64,000 nucleotides of DNA, taken from the NCBI GenBank assembly GCA_023212695.1, contig JALCCG010000077.1:1-64000 (forward strand), written 5' to 3'. Numbering within the stretch: position 1 is the first letter of the stretch; each line of letters starts with the position of its first letter. The position numbers were made by a program, and so were the translations under genes. Below are positions 20,101 through 27,953 of the stretch, one piece after another. The notes below the pieces were generated by a model that saw nothing but the letters and a program-made list of their open reading frames with translations, made no database searches and was not told where the DNA came from. The DNA comes from Sporisorium sorghi (taxonomy: Eukaryota > Basidiomycota > Ustilaginomycetes > Ustilaginales > Ustilaginaceae).

Positions 20101-20288
20101 CGCAAGGGTCCGGTGGCGATTTGTACAACGGCTACGTCTACGCTCCTCCCAGCGCCCAAGCTGCATCAGCTTCCAACGCTGCAGCGTCTTCGGCTGCTCA
20201 GGACAGCTATGATCCGAGAAGTCCCCTGATGAGCGGCAACAGTGGGCAGAGCCAGCATGGTGCTTCGGGCTCGTCGCAAGGGCGCTGA
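17136..20288 (+). CDS. NAF1: H/ACA snoRNP assembly factor Naf1
   Basis: A 1050-aa intronless gene. Naf1 escorts Cbf5 and helps assemble H/ACA snoRNPs, and is replaced by Gar1 in the mature particle. The Gar1/Naf1 domain lies around residues 390-530: LRKLGKVHSIVDSVVVVEQ, then GSLLCFEDGKVLGLVFETFG, then NPMYSIRF and GKAVFYLPSQSTYVL, followed by the acidic MWDEEVADDEIDYSDDE. The N-terminal third is acidic and holds six tandem 10-residue repeats (residues 95-150) of the form KDEPTEQxxI. The long C-terminal half is Pro/Ala/Gln/Gly-rich with a short polyglutamine tract, as in other Naf1 proteins though longer than yeast Naf1 (492 aa). Confidence 0.88.
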   Translation: MSAGTAEEQAAESAAVIKPETVDVAVIEEQELATPTPAETQPNTADAAQAAHEVSQETSAVDMATDGATVKVEAAAEDVLPVASSPHHVEHTAFKDEPTEQSAIKDEPTEQPTIKDEPSEQTTIKEEPKEQPTVKDEPTEQLAIKDEPTDAHAAATDNDKDTDFVPPDMEHIVSTGAAQDGASSMQALRELVAQARASSGQPREALPPGFGDEEPEPETSTSTPAQAQRGEKRKAEDELESLVQSSAGIDEVKAAAEKSQHPETKTLLQKALSSISGLVSRRSKADTVAATTVSTSSDKNTAQDDVKPLVDAEVADASEDSDDSDDSSDSDSSSGDSSDGDDDDNDEDEASKAGPALAGEDFDDEEGAGDSTAPATKNEILAPDFEQPTIQQVTEAERQTLRKLGKVHSIVDSVVVVEQDVQQSKPAEGSPATASVPVDSTGRQGERQGEYSVLDTGSLLCFEDGKVLGLVFETFGSIHNPMYSIRFASATAIDRELTQKGKAVFYLPSQSTYVLTQLLRSMKGSDASNMWDEEVADDEIDYSDDEQEAEAKRRAKALRYGKVDDQGNPLPAPTARANKRQKQHGAGPNSQPQPSSNGYSLNQRPKHGGAGGAANAGYAAGQQHSQQRLPAANAPLSLPRRIVGGADLPLPPVPTGPASLAPAFPHGIASLPPKPSAGLPSKPNFAAEASMSSRRSSSEHTNDQQAALGSRSRTATADSGANELTHSRMNSAAASGLPAKPVEAVAAAAAAAEGHASSGSTTPKQSTSATAMSPYRAPAGGVGASSSPPPPHASRQALMRGVAPTPAAAYPHQGSPGWYAGAGSASSSTPASPAAPRGVTYGSAAGAPVAAQGGGHYNPAYAAHWQQQQQQQHASFGPAATSAHPSHPAAGQHAWNAPYQHHPAPLHMAPGAISHQQPYGGYGGYGAPAGAASGAPWAGGQTYPGSHYPGYTDRQYHASAANAHAAHAASHNHYAAPPTQAQGYGSYSTQGSGGDLYNGYVYAPPSAQAASASNAAASSAAQDSYDPRSPLMSGNSGQSQHGASGSSQGR
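17418..17585 (+). repeat. 30-bp tandem repeat in NAF1 encoding SUMO-consensus motifs
   Basis: Five full 30-bp units and a partial sixth, in frame. Each encodes KDEPTEQxxI with small changes (one unit KEEPKEQPTV). Across unit borders the residues read hydrophobic-Lys-Asp/Glu-Glu (FKDE, IKDE, IKDE, IKEE, VKDE, IKDE), i.e. the sumoylation consensus. Confidence 0.9.
19731..19752 (+). repeat. CAG/CAA microsatellite in NAF1
   Basis: A short polyglutamine-coding run of CAG with one CAA, within the Pro/Gln-rich tail of NAF1. Confidence 0.75.
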
Positions 20289-21110
20289 GAGGATTGAACG
20301 CGATACAGCAGTGTGATTGCTTTTTGAAAAGGCAATGCGTCCGAGTAGACGTGGAATGGTGATGCTGTCGGTATCATGCTGCGAGACAACCTGGTTCGGG
20401 GAAGGCGGAGGGCTCCATGAGCGCCTATGCTGCGACTTCTGCAGAGACGCATGTAACGCGCGGAAAGGTGCGGGTCGAGTCTCTGGCTCGGCGTAAGGGA
20501 CGACGTGCTGATCTCCGTCCAAAGGGATGCTCGAAAGAAGCCACCTGCAATGGCCTAGACCCGATGGCCGCGTTGATGGTAGGAAAGGACGATGGAGAGG
20601 CTAGTATTTGTAGTAAACAGGAAAACGAGAGTTGGGCTGAGCTCTTCGAGAGAGGGACGGCTTGCGGGTTGGCTGATCAGACCTGCCAGAGACTCTTCCT
20701 TCGCTTTCGAAGAGGCAGCGGTGCGTTGAAGTCACGGCAAAGCTCGGGCCCAACAAAAGCGCGCGGCCGAAGAGTGGGGTTGAAAAAACAGTGAGCCCGC
20801 GTCCCTCTTGCTTTGAGTTTGGGGCTGGAGCTGAAGCTCAACATTCTCGTCACGAGGCTGAGCCTATTCGGCGTCGCCGCAGCAGCGAAGATTTTGAAGT
20901 GAAGCCAAGTTGAGACTGCGAGATGAAATGACTCTTCCGACATTTTTGAATTGGAAGAGAAGGAGAGGGAGGAAGCGCAGCAACGCTTGGGCCTCCTTTC
21001 ACCGCGCGCAGCTGCTCGTTGAATGCGCAGCGACGCGAAGTGACAAAGGGCCATTCGCCAATCCCACCCACCACTTCTTCCTCACCACCACTCTACGCGC
21101 TCAGCCCTTG

Positions 21111-21156
<46 letters not shown>

Positions 21157-21500
21157 TCCTTCATCAGACACCACCATCACCACCATCGCTGCGTTCCATC
21201 CCATCACCATCACCGCCATCTACCCACCACGGTTGTCTGACACTGTCGCCCGCTTCCACCTCCTCTCTTTCTTGACCTTTCCTTTCCTCGCTCATCCTTC
21301 ATCACGTACCATTTGCGCCACTTCATCGCCGCCCCTTCATCATCGCCTCCACTTCATCATCGCCGGCTCCACATCCGCAAGAACTCCATCTCACACCAAC
21401 TTTTACCCATCAACACCGCGTCCACTGCCAAGCCCCTCGCTTCGACGCCACTCAGCGCGTCTGCTGACGATCGCGTAGCGGCGCACCGCTCCGACTCAGC
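20289..21500. other. Intergenic: NAF1 3' flank and leader of next gene
   Basis: 1.2 kb with no recognisable gene. The distal 440 bp is strongly C/T-rich, contains a (CT)n run at about 21113-21153, CAC/CAT-rich segments and no ATG from about 21030 to the start codon at 21501, as expected of a pyrimidine-rich 5' leader. Confidence 0.55.
21113..21153. repeat. (CT)n microsatellite
   Basis: About 20 CT dinucleotides in the pyrimidine-rich leader of the 860-aa gene. Confidence 0.85.
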
Positions 21501-24083
21501 ATGAGCTGGTACCGCGGCGATCACTACGAGCCGCGGCCTCACCCTCACCGTGCGGACGCGTACGGCCGTCAGGCATACGTGACGCCCCCTACTGCTGCAC
21601 AGCATCATCGTGATGCAAGCCCTCGTTTCGTTGATCCGTTGGAGTCGGTCTCCCGCCCTCGCGGCTACCGCGAGCGCGATCACGGCTGGGCTAATCGTGG
21701 ACGCCATGCAGGAAGCAGCCAGATTTCGCTTCCTCCTCCTCCTCAGACCGTCGACCCTCGCCGCACCTCCGACCCCAGAGCCCGCGCCACAACTCCGGCA
21801 TATGGTTGGTCTCCGCAAGACACCTCCTACGTGAACGAGAGCCAGAATGACGAAGGCACACCTGCAACCGCCCTCGAGGTCCCTGATGTCGAGTACAAGC
21901 TCGAGTACCTCCTTCGCACCATCGAAGGCCGACTCGCCCGCGACTTGGCTGTCGCGCTGCCACGCTGGAGTTTCCATGATACGAAGTTCATCAGCGATCT
22001 CATCGAAGAGCACCGCAAGGTCGGTGAGCAAGGCACTATGAGGCTCAGGACGATGCGCACTGCCTGCACGTACTATGGCGTACTGCTGGATTGCCGAATG
22101 GCCGAAAGAATCGATCACTTACCCATAGAGAAGGTCGAGGCCATTCGCGATGGTGTTCAAAACATTGTCTTCGACATTTGCGAGGAGGGAAGGACTCTGA
22201 CTCGCATGGAGGGTCATCGCAAGCTGCTGGAGCTCTGCTCGAAGGACATCACCCTCGTCCAGAGCAACGTCTCTGCTCTCGTGCAGCTCTTGCAGAACGA
22301 TGGAGGCGGCGAGCGCATGTTGGTTAGCGAGGTGCTCGTAGATCACTTGACGCTGGCAAGGCAAGCAGACTATCCCGGCGGGTCGCTCGCCGACTGCCTG
22401 CAGGTGATGTTCGACAAGGACCCGAGATTCCAAAGCCTAGTGGTCGACTTCTTCGCCTCACCCCCCGGGCAGAAGATTGTCGACCTGATGGCAGCCGATC
22501 ACTTGCATGCAGCTGTGCTTGCGTGCTGCCTTGCTGGCATGCTGCCCATTGCTGTCGAGAGTGACGTCACGAAGATCACCAAACTACTTTACGACCTCCA
22601 AAGCATCTGGACCGGGCCTAATGACGTGCTCCTCCTCTCGGAGGCAGAAGTCTCTGCAGCTCTCGGAGCCGCTGTCGACGTTCTCTGGAGCTTGGTACGA
22701 GTGGTCATGGACAAGCGTCGTGTCTATGTCTTCCCGACTTCGGGTGACGGCGCTGCCGAACCCCTGTTCCCAACTCCTGGCCTTGCCGAGCTTCTCAACA
22801 AGTTCGAAGCAACGACGTCGAAGGACCGGTTTCTTCAAGATGGTCCCAAGGTTTTTAACAGATTATTGGAGGTTGTTGAACGGACGATCCACGATCACGA
22901 CGAGGTGAAGGCCAACCATAGGCTCTCCGAGGCGAAGGTCTTTGTCAACGAACTCGAAGCGGCGGCGCAGTATCTCTTCTGCTATTTTCCGCCGAACACT
23001 CAAGGGCAAGAGCTGAAAGCCGTCGAGCACTTCAGCGCTGCTCGCAGACTCGTCCTGTTCCGGTCAATTGCGAACTTAGCGGCTCGAGTGGCTTCAGCTG
23101 CCAAGCAGGCTCATCCAGCGCTCGGGTTCCCGGCAGAACAGCTGCCTTCGGACGTCGCAGAGGTCGCGGCGCGCGCTCTGAAGGCCCTGGTGCCAACCAA
23201 CCGATCAAGTTCCAAGGACTCTAGTGACGACCATGACAAGGTGCGGGCCGAGAGCGCGTATACCATGCTGGCGGCCGAAGCGCTGCTCACGGCAATCCAC
23301 CGGTGCGAGTCTTGCCTCAATCGGCATGCGATCGTCTCGACCGACACCGTGTTGCGCGAGAAAGTGCGCAGCCTCTCCGTGCTGGCACAAGGGGTCGATG
23401 GCAGCTACTCAGGCAGAGCGGCCGCGGTGGTCTCCAGCCTCGCCAAAGAGCTTCTGTCCCAATGTCAACGAGTTTCGGGCGACGTCGAGAGCCCTTCTCC
23501 ACCTTGGCTCATGCTTCCTCCGCCTTTCCCCGAGTGGAAGGATCCGTCCGCAGGCGTACCGACGCCGGCGCCGGCGCCAGCAGCACAACCTTCGTCGAGC
23601 AGCAGCAAGAAGAGCCGCAAGAGACGAGCGAGTCGAGAGGAGCCGATCGACGAGGGACGCGTCCGTGGTCGTGGAGCCGTTCACTTCCGACCGCAGTCCC
23701 CAGATCCTGGATGGGGTCCGCCTGTGAAGGCTGAGTCCTCGACGGCGGCTCTTACTCGTCTCGACACGCAGACCGGCATCGCGATTCAAGGCACGAACAC
23801 GGGCATCGCGATTCGAGGCGCAGCAGAACATCGCTCGTCGACCGACGAGGCGGGCGGCTTTCGCCCTACGATCAAGACGGAGCCTGCTCACGCAGCGCCA
23901 GCGCCACTGGCGTTGGCTGATCGCATCGAGGAGCGAAAAAGGTCGGAGTCGTGCTCGGAGCCATCTCGTCCTCGATCTCAGGAGAGACCTGAAGAGGTGC
24001 ATGTTGGGGAAGTTTCTGGATGGGATCGTCGACGTGATCTCGATGGCCACGGTCACGGCAGAAGGGACCGTTGGGGTCGCTGA
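21501..24083 (+). CDS. Unrecognised 860-aa protein, helical core with disordered ends
   Basis: I do not recognise the family. It begins MSWYRGDHYEPRPHP after a long ATG-free leader. Residues 1-120 are disordered and rich in His/Arg/Pro. Residues about 130-700 look like a mostly alpha-helical, possibly ARM/HEAT-like region (for example LEYLLRTIEGRLARDLAVAL, LLELCSKDITLVQSNVSALV, NRLLEVVERTIHDHDEV). Residues 700-860 are disordered with a Lys/Arg patch (SSKKSRKRRASREE), which could be a nuclear localisation signal, a short duplicated TGIAIQG/TGIAIRG motif, sumoylation-like VKAE and IKTE, and an Arg/Asp-rich C-terminus. A nuclear RNA- or chromatin-associated role is possible from composition only. 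It is codirectional with NAF1 and converges on AP-3 beta. Confidence 0.8.
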   Translation: MSWYRGDHYEPRPHPHRADAYGRQAYVTPPTAAQHHRDASPRFVDPLESVSRPRGYRERDHGWANRGRHAGSSQISLPPPPQTVDPRRTSDPRARATTPAYGWSPQDTSYVNESQNDEGTPATALEVPDVEYKLEYLLRTIEGRLARDLAVALPRWSFHDTKFISDLIEEHRKVGEQGTMRLRTMRTACTYYGVLLDCRMAERIDHLPIEKVEAIRDGVQNIVFDICEEGRTLTRMEGHRKLLELCSKDITLVQSNVSALVQLLQNDGGGERMLVSEVLVDHLTLARQADYPGGSLADCLQVMFDKDPRFQSLVVDFFASPPGQKIVDLMAADHLHAAVLACCLAGMLPIAVESDVTKITKLLYDLQSIWTGPNDVLLLSEAEVSAALGAAVDVLWSLVRVVMDKRRVYVFPTSGDGAAEPLFPTPGLAELLNKFEATTSKDRFLQDGPKVFNRLLEVVERTIHDHDEVKANHRLSEAKVFVNELEAAAQYLFCYFPPNTQGQELKAVEHFSAARRLVLFRSIANLAARVASAAKQAHPALGFPAEQLPSDVAEVAARALKALVPTNRSSSKDSSDDHDKVRAESAYTMLAAEALLTAIHRCESCLNRHAIVSTDTVLREKVRSLSVLAQGVDGSYSGRAAAVVSSLAKELLSQCQRVSGDVESPSPPWLMLPPPFPEWKDPSAGVPTPAPAPAAQPSSSSSKKSRKRRASREEPIDEGRVRGRGAVHFRPQSPDPGWGPPVKAESSTAALTRLDTQTGIAIQGTNTGIAIRGAAEHRSSTDEAGGFRPTIKTEPAHAAPAPLALADRIEERKRSESCSEPSRPRSQERPEEVHVGEVSGWDRRRDLDGHGHGRRDRWGR

Positions 24084-24243
24084 ATGAGGGTTTTCATCCA
24101 AGTCGTGTCTTCATCGAACTCGGATCCAAGCATCAGCTCAAGCACAACAGCAAAGGTCGCACGCACGGAGCTGCAGGAGCATCACTGACACGAAACAGCT
24201 TGGCATTCTCGTTTCGCTCTTCTTGGTCCGCATGGGTTGATTC

Positions 24244-27186
24244 TCATTCACTAGCATCCTCCTCAGAACTCGTCTCTTCCTCCTCCTCCTCGTCATCATC
24301 GTCGTCATCCTCCTCGTCCTCGTCTTCATCCCAATCATTCGCACGAAAGTCTTCATCTTCAGGAGCCGAATCGTCGAGATAGGCTGCCCCAGCCACCTCA
24401 TGTTCGTCGTCGTCGCTCTCATCCAAAAACGAATCCAAATCCTTGTACTTTTGCAGCGTCTGCGTCGAGGTCGTGTTGGCCTCTAGCTCGATGGGCGTTG
24501 CACTACCGCGCGAGGTTGGAGTTGCATTGCCCTTGCCTGGCGTCAATACGACCGGTGAAGCAGAGGAAGAGGGAGCGGCAAAGTCGGACGATGAGAAGGA
24601 CTTGAGGTTGGCCAGCGTGGTGTTTTGCAGTGTGGGATGGGTGGGCGTGGAGACCGCGGGTGGTTCGCGCATGGAGGGCGGCGTCGGTTGGGTGGTCCAT
24701 TCGGGCAGCGTGGTGTCTAGCCAGCCTTTGATGAGCTTGCCTCCGAGAACGAGCGAGAGCGATGCGATTTCCGGGCCGTTAACGGTAGCACTGGTGGATG
24801 AGGTTGAAGTTCCATTGTTCTCGACCGATCGGTCTGACTTGTCCTCTTTGCCCTCGAACAGCACGTGGATGACCTGCTCCCTTCGCAGCCGCACCCCCTT
24901 CAGATCCGCATCGCCATCCTCGCTCGCGCTCTCTCCAATCGTGCGCGCCGCCTTCTCGACGGCCGCCTGGATCGAATCACCACGCGTCACCGCTTCGTCG
25001 ACCGATGCTGCCCCCTCGCCTCCAACATCACCCCCAACCGTGCTCAGCTTCCTCTGCGCAGTCAGCGGCGCAGTCAAACCCTTCAGGAAGCGCGCGCGGT
25101 CGCGCACGTCAAAGTCAGCATCGTACCGAGCCAGCTTGAGCAGGTAGAAATGCAGCACGGTCACGGTCGACATCAGCCGCTCCGCCCGGCCCTGCTGCCC
25201 TTCCCCAAGCGCCGGCGTTGCGACGAGCACGGTGGGCAGGAAGGCGAACGCCTTGCTCGACATGGTGAGGATCTGCAGCTTGACGAGCGACGCCTCGTTG
25301 GTGAAGTTGAGTGCACACTGGCGCAGGATGTCTGGCACCACGAGCTCGGCGAGTGTCTTGGTCTCTTGCGCCGAGGCTTTTGAGCTCTTGTCCGAGACGG
25401 AGATGGACTGGCGCGCGTGCTGACCGAGCAACCAGAGGATGCTCGCTCTTGCTTCTGGATGAAGGATGGCTCCTTTGCCTACTATTTTTGCTTTGGGTCG
25501 GCGTTTCTCCCAAGACGAGGCGCTTTTGGAGGGCGTGCCGAAGAGCAAAGCCGCCAAGCGATACACGATAGCAGCAGTCCTTCTAGGCTCGCTCGCAGCC
25601 TCTGCAGAGACTGGCTGCTGGGCAAGTTGCAAGAGGTTCTTGATCGCCAGCACGGCTCGCGCGATAGTCGAGTCGTGAACGCGAGGTCCGGTCTTGCGCT
25701 TGCGAAGCAGGTCCAGAAGAATAGCCAGGCATCTAGAGCTTGCATCCAAATCCTTCCTCAGCGCCAGCTGACCAAGACACGTGACGGCGTGCGTGGCAAT
25801 ACCTGCGTCCGCGGATCGCAGATGACTCGCGACCTCTGTCAATACAAGATCCAAATTGCCCAGGTTGCAGATGACGACCAAAGTATCGAGCTTGAGGAGC
25901 GACAAGAAGATGGGCTCCTCGTGTGACGCGCCCAAGAGGAACGACGTGACGTACGGCGCAAACAGCGAGCCGTTCTGGCGTGCGATGGCGAGAATGTTGA
26001 GCAGCACCAGGTAGCTGACGTCGGGCGTGGAGCGGAGCAGTCTCACGAGGGGTCTGACGAGCATGACGTGGTCGGAAGCGGGCGCGAGGTAGAGAATGCA
26101 TCGTGCGCCTGCAAGCACGACGGCGGGGTTGCGACTGTGCAGCAGTCCATGCGACTTGCTCAGAAGCAGTTCGAGGTCGCGGTCCAAGTCTGAAGAAGAG
26201 GTCGAAGTCGGAACGACGAGCGAAGCTGCTTTTCCAGTGCCTTTGGCAGGAGCGACGGAGCTGGCCGCATCGCTTGCCAAGAATGCCTCGAGACCATTGA
26301 CATCGTTCTTCTTTCCGTTCTGAGGCTGGGTCTCTGGTACGATGTCAGGAGTGCGGGCAGCTGATGGCGTCTGAGAGCTGAATGCTGGACCATCCCGTGA
26401 CTTGGGTTGGACGAGGTTCGCTCTTGCGTAGCGTGATAGAACCTGAAGCGCAACGACTTGAGCCCACTCGTCCATGTCGGAAAGGGCATGACAGATCCTG
26501 CGATAGTTCTGGTGGAGTAGCGACCAATTTGTGGGGCACATGCGCTGAAACGCTGAGAGTGCAGCGCCCAAGACGAACGGCGAGCGATCCGCAAGGAGGA
26601 TGGCCAGAACCTCTTGGAGACTGTCGAGCTGGGATCGATCGTTCTGATAGCATTTAGGGATGGCGAGTGCGGCGATCTTGCGCACGTAGAGGTTGGGATC
26701 GCGAGAGGCCTTTGTGACGGCCATGATGACGATGGGCGACACCATGGCCACTTTGATGCTGCTGAGCACACGTAGCGCCATAGCACGGATGAGCGGGCTT
26801 GGATCCGAGAGGTCGCGCTGGAAGCTATTGATGCTGAGGAGCGTCAGGTCAGGATTGGTGTTGGCATAGCGCAGGAGTACGATGTAGACCAGCTTGCGTA
26901 CATCGAGATTGGACGACGAGGTGAGTTTGAGCACGGCCGGGAGGAAAGAGGAGGCATCCCGACCCTTGGATACCATGGCGACGATGCGGGTGAGCGCTGC
27001 GATGCGGTCCTCGTCCCTGCTCGAGTCGATCTGAGTAGCGATGGTCGACAGCTTATCCTCGGAGGTGTCGAGGTATTTGGCTGAGCCGACGCCGCCGACG
27101 AGGCCTTTGAGTGCAGCGATGGCATCCTCTGAGGTTTCTGAGAGGAAGGCAAGCGCACGCGACGAGTTCGAATAAGCTGCACTCAT
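24244..27186 (-). CDS. APL6: AP-3 adaptor complex subunit beta
   Basis: Start chosen at ATG 27186 (MSAAYSNSSRALAFLSE), giving 980 aa; the upstream frame stays open but has no ATG. The N-terminal adaptin trunk (to about residue 700) is made of HEAT-like helices: RDEDRIAALTRIVAMVSKG, LDVRKLVYIVLLRYANTNPD, DPSPLIRAMALRVLSSI and DPNLYVRKIAALAIPKCY, the hallmark blocks of beta adaptins. The LSSIKVAMVSPIVI pattern and the acidic, Ser-rich tail (DDDDDDEEEEEETSSEED) favour AP-3 beta over AP-1/2 beta. AP-3 sorts cargo from the Golgi/endosome to the vacuole or lysosome-related organelles. Yeast Apl6 is 809 aa and human AP3B1 about 1094. It converges on the preceding unknown gene and is divergent from the Kelch gene. 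Confidence 0.9.
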   Translation of the reverse strand: MSAAYSNSSRALAFLSETSEDAIAALKGLVGGVGSAKYLDTSEDKLSTIATQIDSSRDEDRIAALTRIVAMVSKGRDASSFLPAVLKLTSSSNLDVRKLVYIVLLRYANTNPDLTLLSINSFQRDLSDPSPLIRAMALRVLSSIKVAMVSPIVIMAVTKASRDPNLYVRKIAALAIPKCYQNDRSQLDSLQEVLAILLADRSPFVLGAALSAFQRMCPTNWSLLHQNYRRICHALSDMDEWAQVVALQVLSRYARANLVQPKSRDGPAFSSQTPSAARTPDIVPETQPQNGKKNDVNGLEAFLASDAASSVAPAKGTGKAASLVVPTSTSSSDLDRDLELLLSKSHGLLHSRNPAVVLAGARCILYLAPASDHVMLVRPLVRLLRSTPDVSYLVLLNILAIARQNGSLFAPYVTSFLLGASHEEPIFLSLLKLDTLVVICNLGNLDLVLTEVASHLRSADAGIATHAVTCLGQLALRKDLDASSRCLAILLDLLRKRKTGPRVHDSTIARAVLAIKNLLQLAQQPVSAEAASEPRRTAAIVYRLAALLFGTPSKSASSWEKRRPKAKIVGKGAILHPEARASILWLLGQHARQSISVSDKSSKASAQETKTLAELVVPDILRQCALNFTNEASLVKLQILTMSSKAFAFLPTVLVATPALGEGQQGRAERLMSTVTVLHFYLLKLARYDADFDVRDRARFLKGLTAPLTAQRKLSTVGGDVGGEGAASVDEAVTRGDSIQAAVEKAARTIGESASEDGDADLKGVRLRREQVIHVLFEGKEDKSDRSVENNGTSTSSTSATVNGPEIASLSLVLGGKLIKGWLDTTLPEWTTQPTPPSMREPPAVSTPTHPTLQNTTLANLKSFSSSDFAAPSSSASPVVLTPGKGNATPTSRGSATPIELEANTTSTQTLQKYKDLDSFLDESDDDEHEVAGAAYLDDSAPEDEDFRANDWDEDEDEEDDDDDDEEEEEETSSEEDASE

Positions 27187-27953
27187 GGTTGAAGAGTGAG
27201 CACTCGAGAGCTCGAGGCGACGTGCAAGGTGAGAGGGTTGCAGACCTCGAGTTATCTGCAGAGAAAGATGAGTCAAGTTGTGGTGGAAGAGAGGAAAAAA
27301 AAAAGAAAAAAGAAAAAAAAAAAAAAAACAAAGCAAGAAGAAACGAAGTTGTTCTTTTTCCTCTCGGTGGAGGTTCAAAGCCCAAAATCGACGCAAAACC
27401 GTCGACGGATCCGTGCGGCGTCGCGGCGAGAGGTGTGACTTCGAGACCAATACTCGTCAGCGTGGCCAGGCGATGCCTTCAGAGGCTCAATCGATTGGAG
27501 CAGAGCTACTTCGGATGCTCGCCGAAAGGCTGCTAGACTGCAATAGAACAGCTCAATCGACACAAAGAGAGAGAAGCGACTCATGAAGAGATGTGCTCTC
27601 GGTCTCAACTCGGATACGCCGATCAAGGGTCCGCACGCCGCACGCGCCGCTCTGCGCTTTGTCAAAAAGCGCTGCGTCTAAAATCGACCTTGCGCACCTC
27701 GTGTGTGCGTGTGACCTACGCGTGTTCTGTTCTCGACACCATCACCACCACCACCACCGACACACCAACGTCTGGTCATGCTTGCGTTGTCCTTTCACTG
27801 ACAACAGCATCCTCCAGGGCCAAGCCATTCCCACAGATTCCGCGGATCACCCGACACTCCTGTATCTTGCTGCAATTCGCGCATCGACACTACAACTTTG
27901 ATTGGTCTTCGGCACCGGCGTCTCCGAAGGCTTTGCTGGGTCAGCCGACACTC
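27187..27953. other. Divergent promoter region, AP-3 beta / Kelch protein
   Basis: Holds an A-rich run (27295-27328, broken by a few G). The Kelch frame is open across 27591-27953 and includes an ATG at 27591, but the translation looks like leader (runs of His/Thr from CACCACCAC), so I start that gene at 27954. Confidence 0.5.
27295..27328. repeat. A-rich homopolymer run
   Basis: 34 bases, all A except isolated G, in the AP-3 beta / Kelch divergent promoter. Confidence 0.85.

Noticed and set aside
27591..27953. N-terminal 121-residue extension of the Kelch protein from the ATG at 27591
   Set aside because: Reads like leader sequence with His/Thr runs; the ATG at 27954 is followed by typical coding sequence, though the longer form is not excluded.
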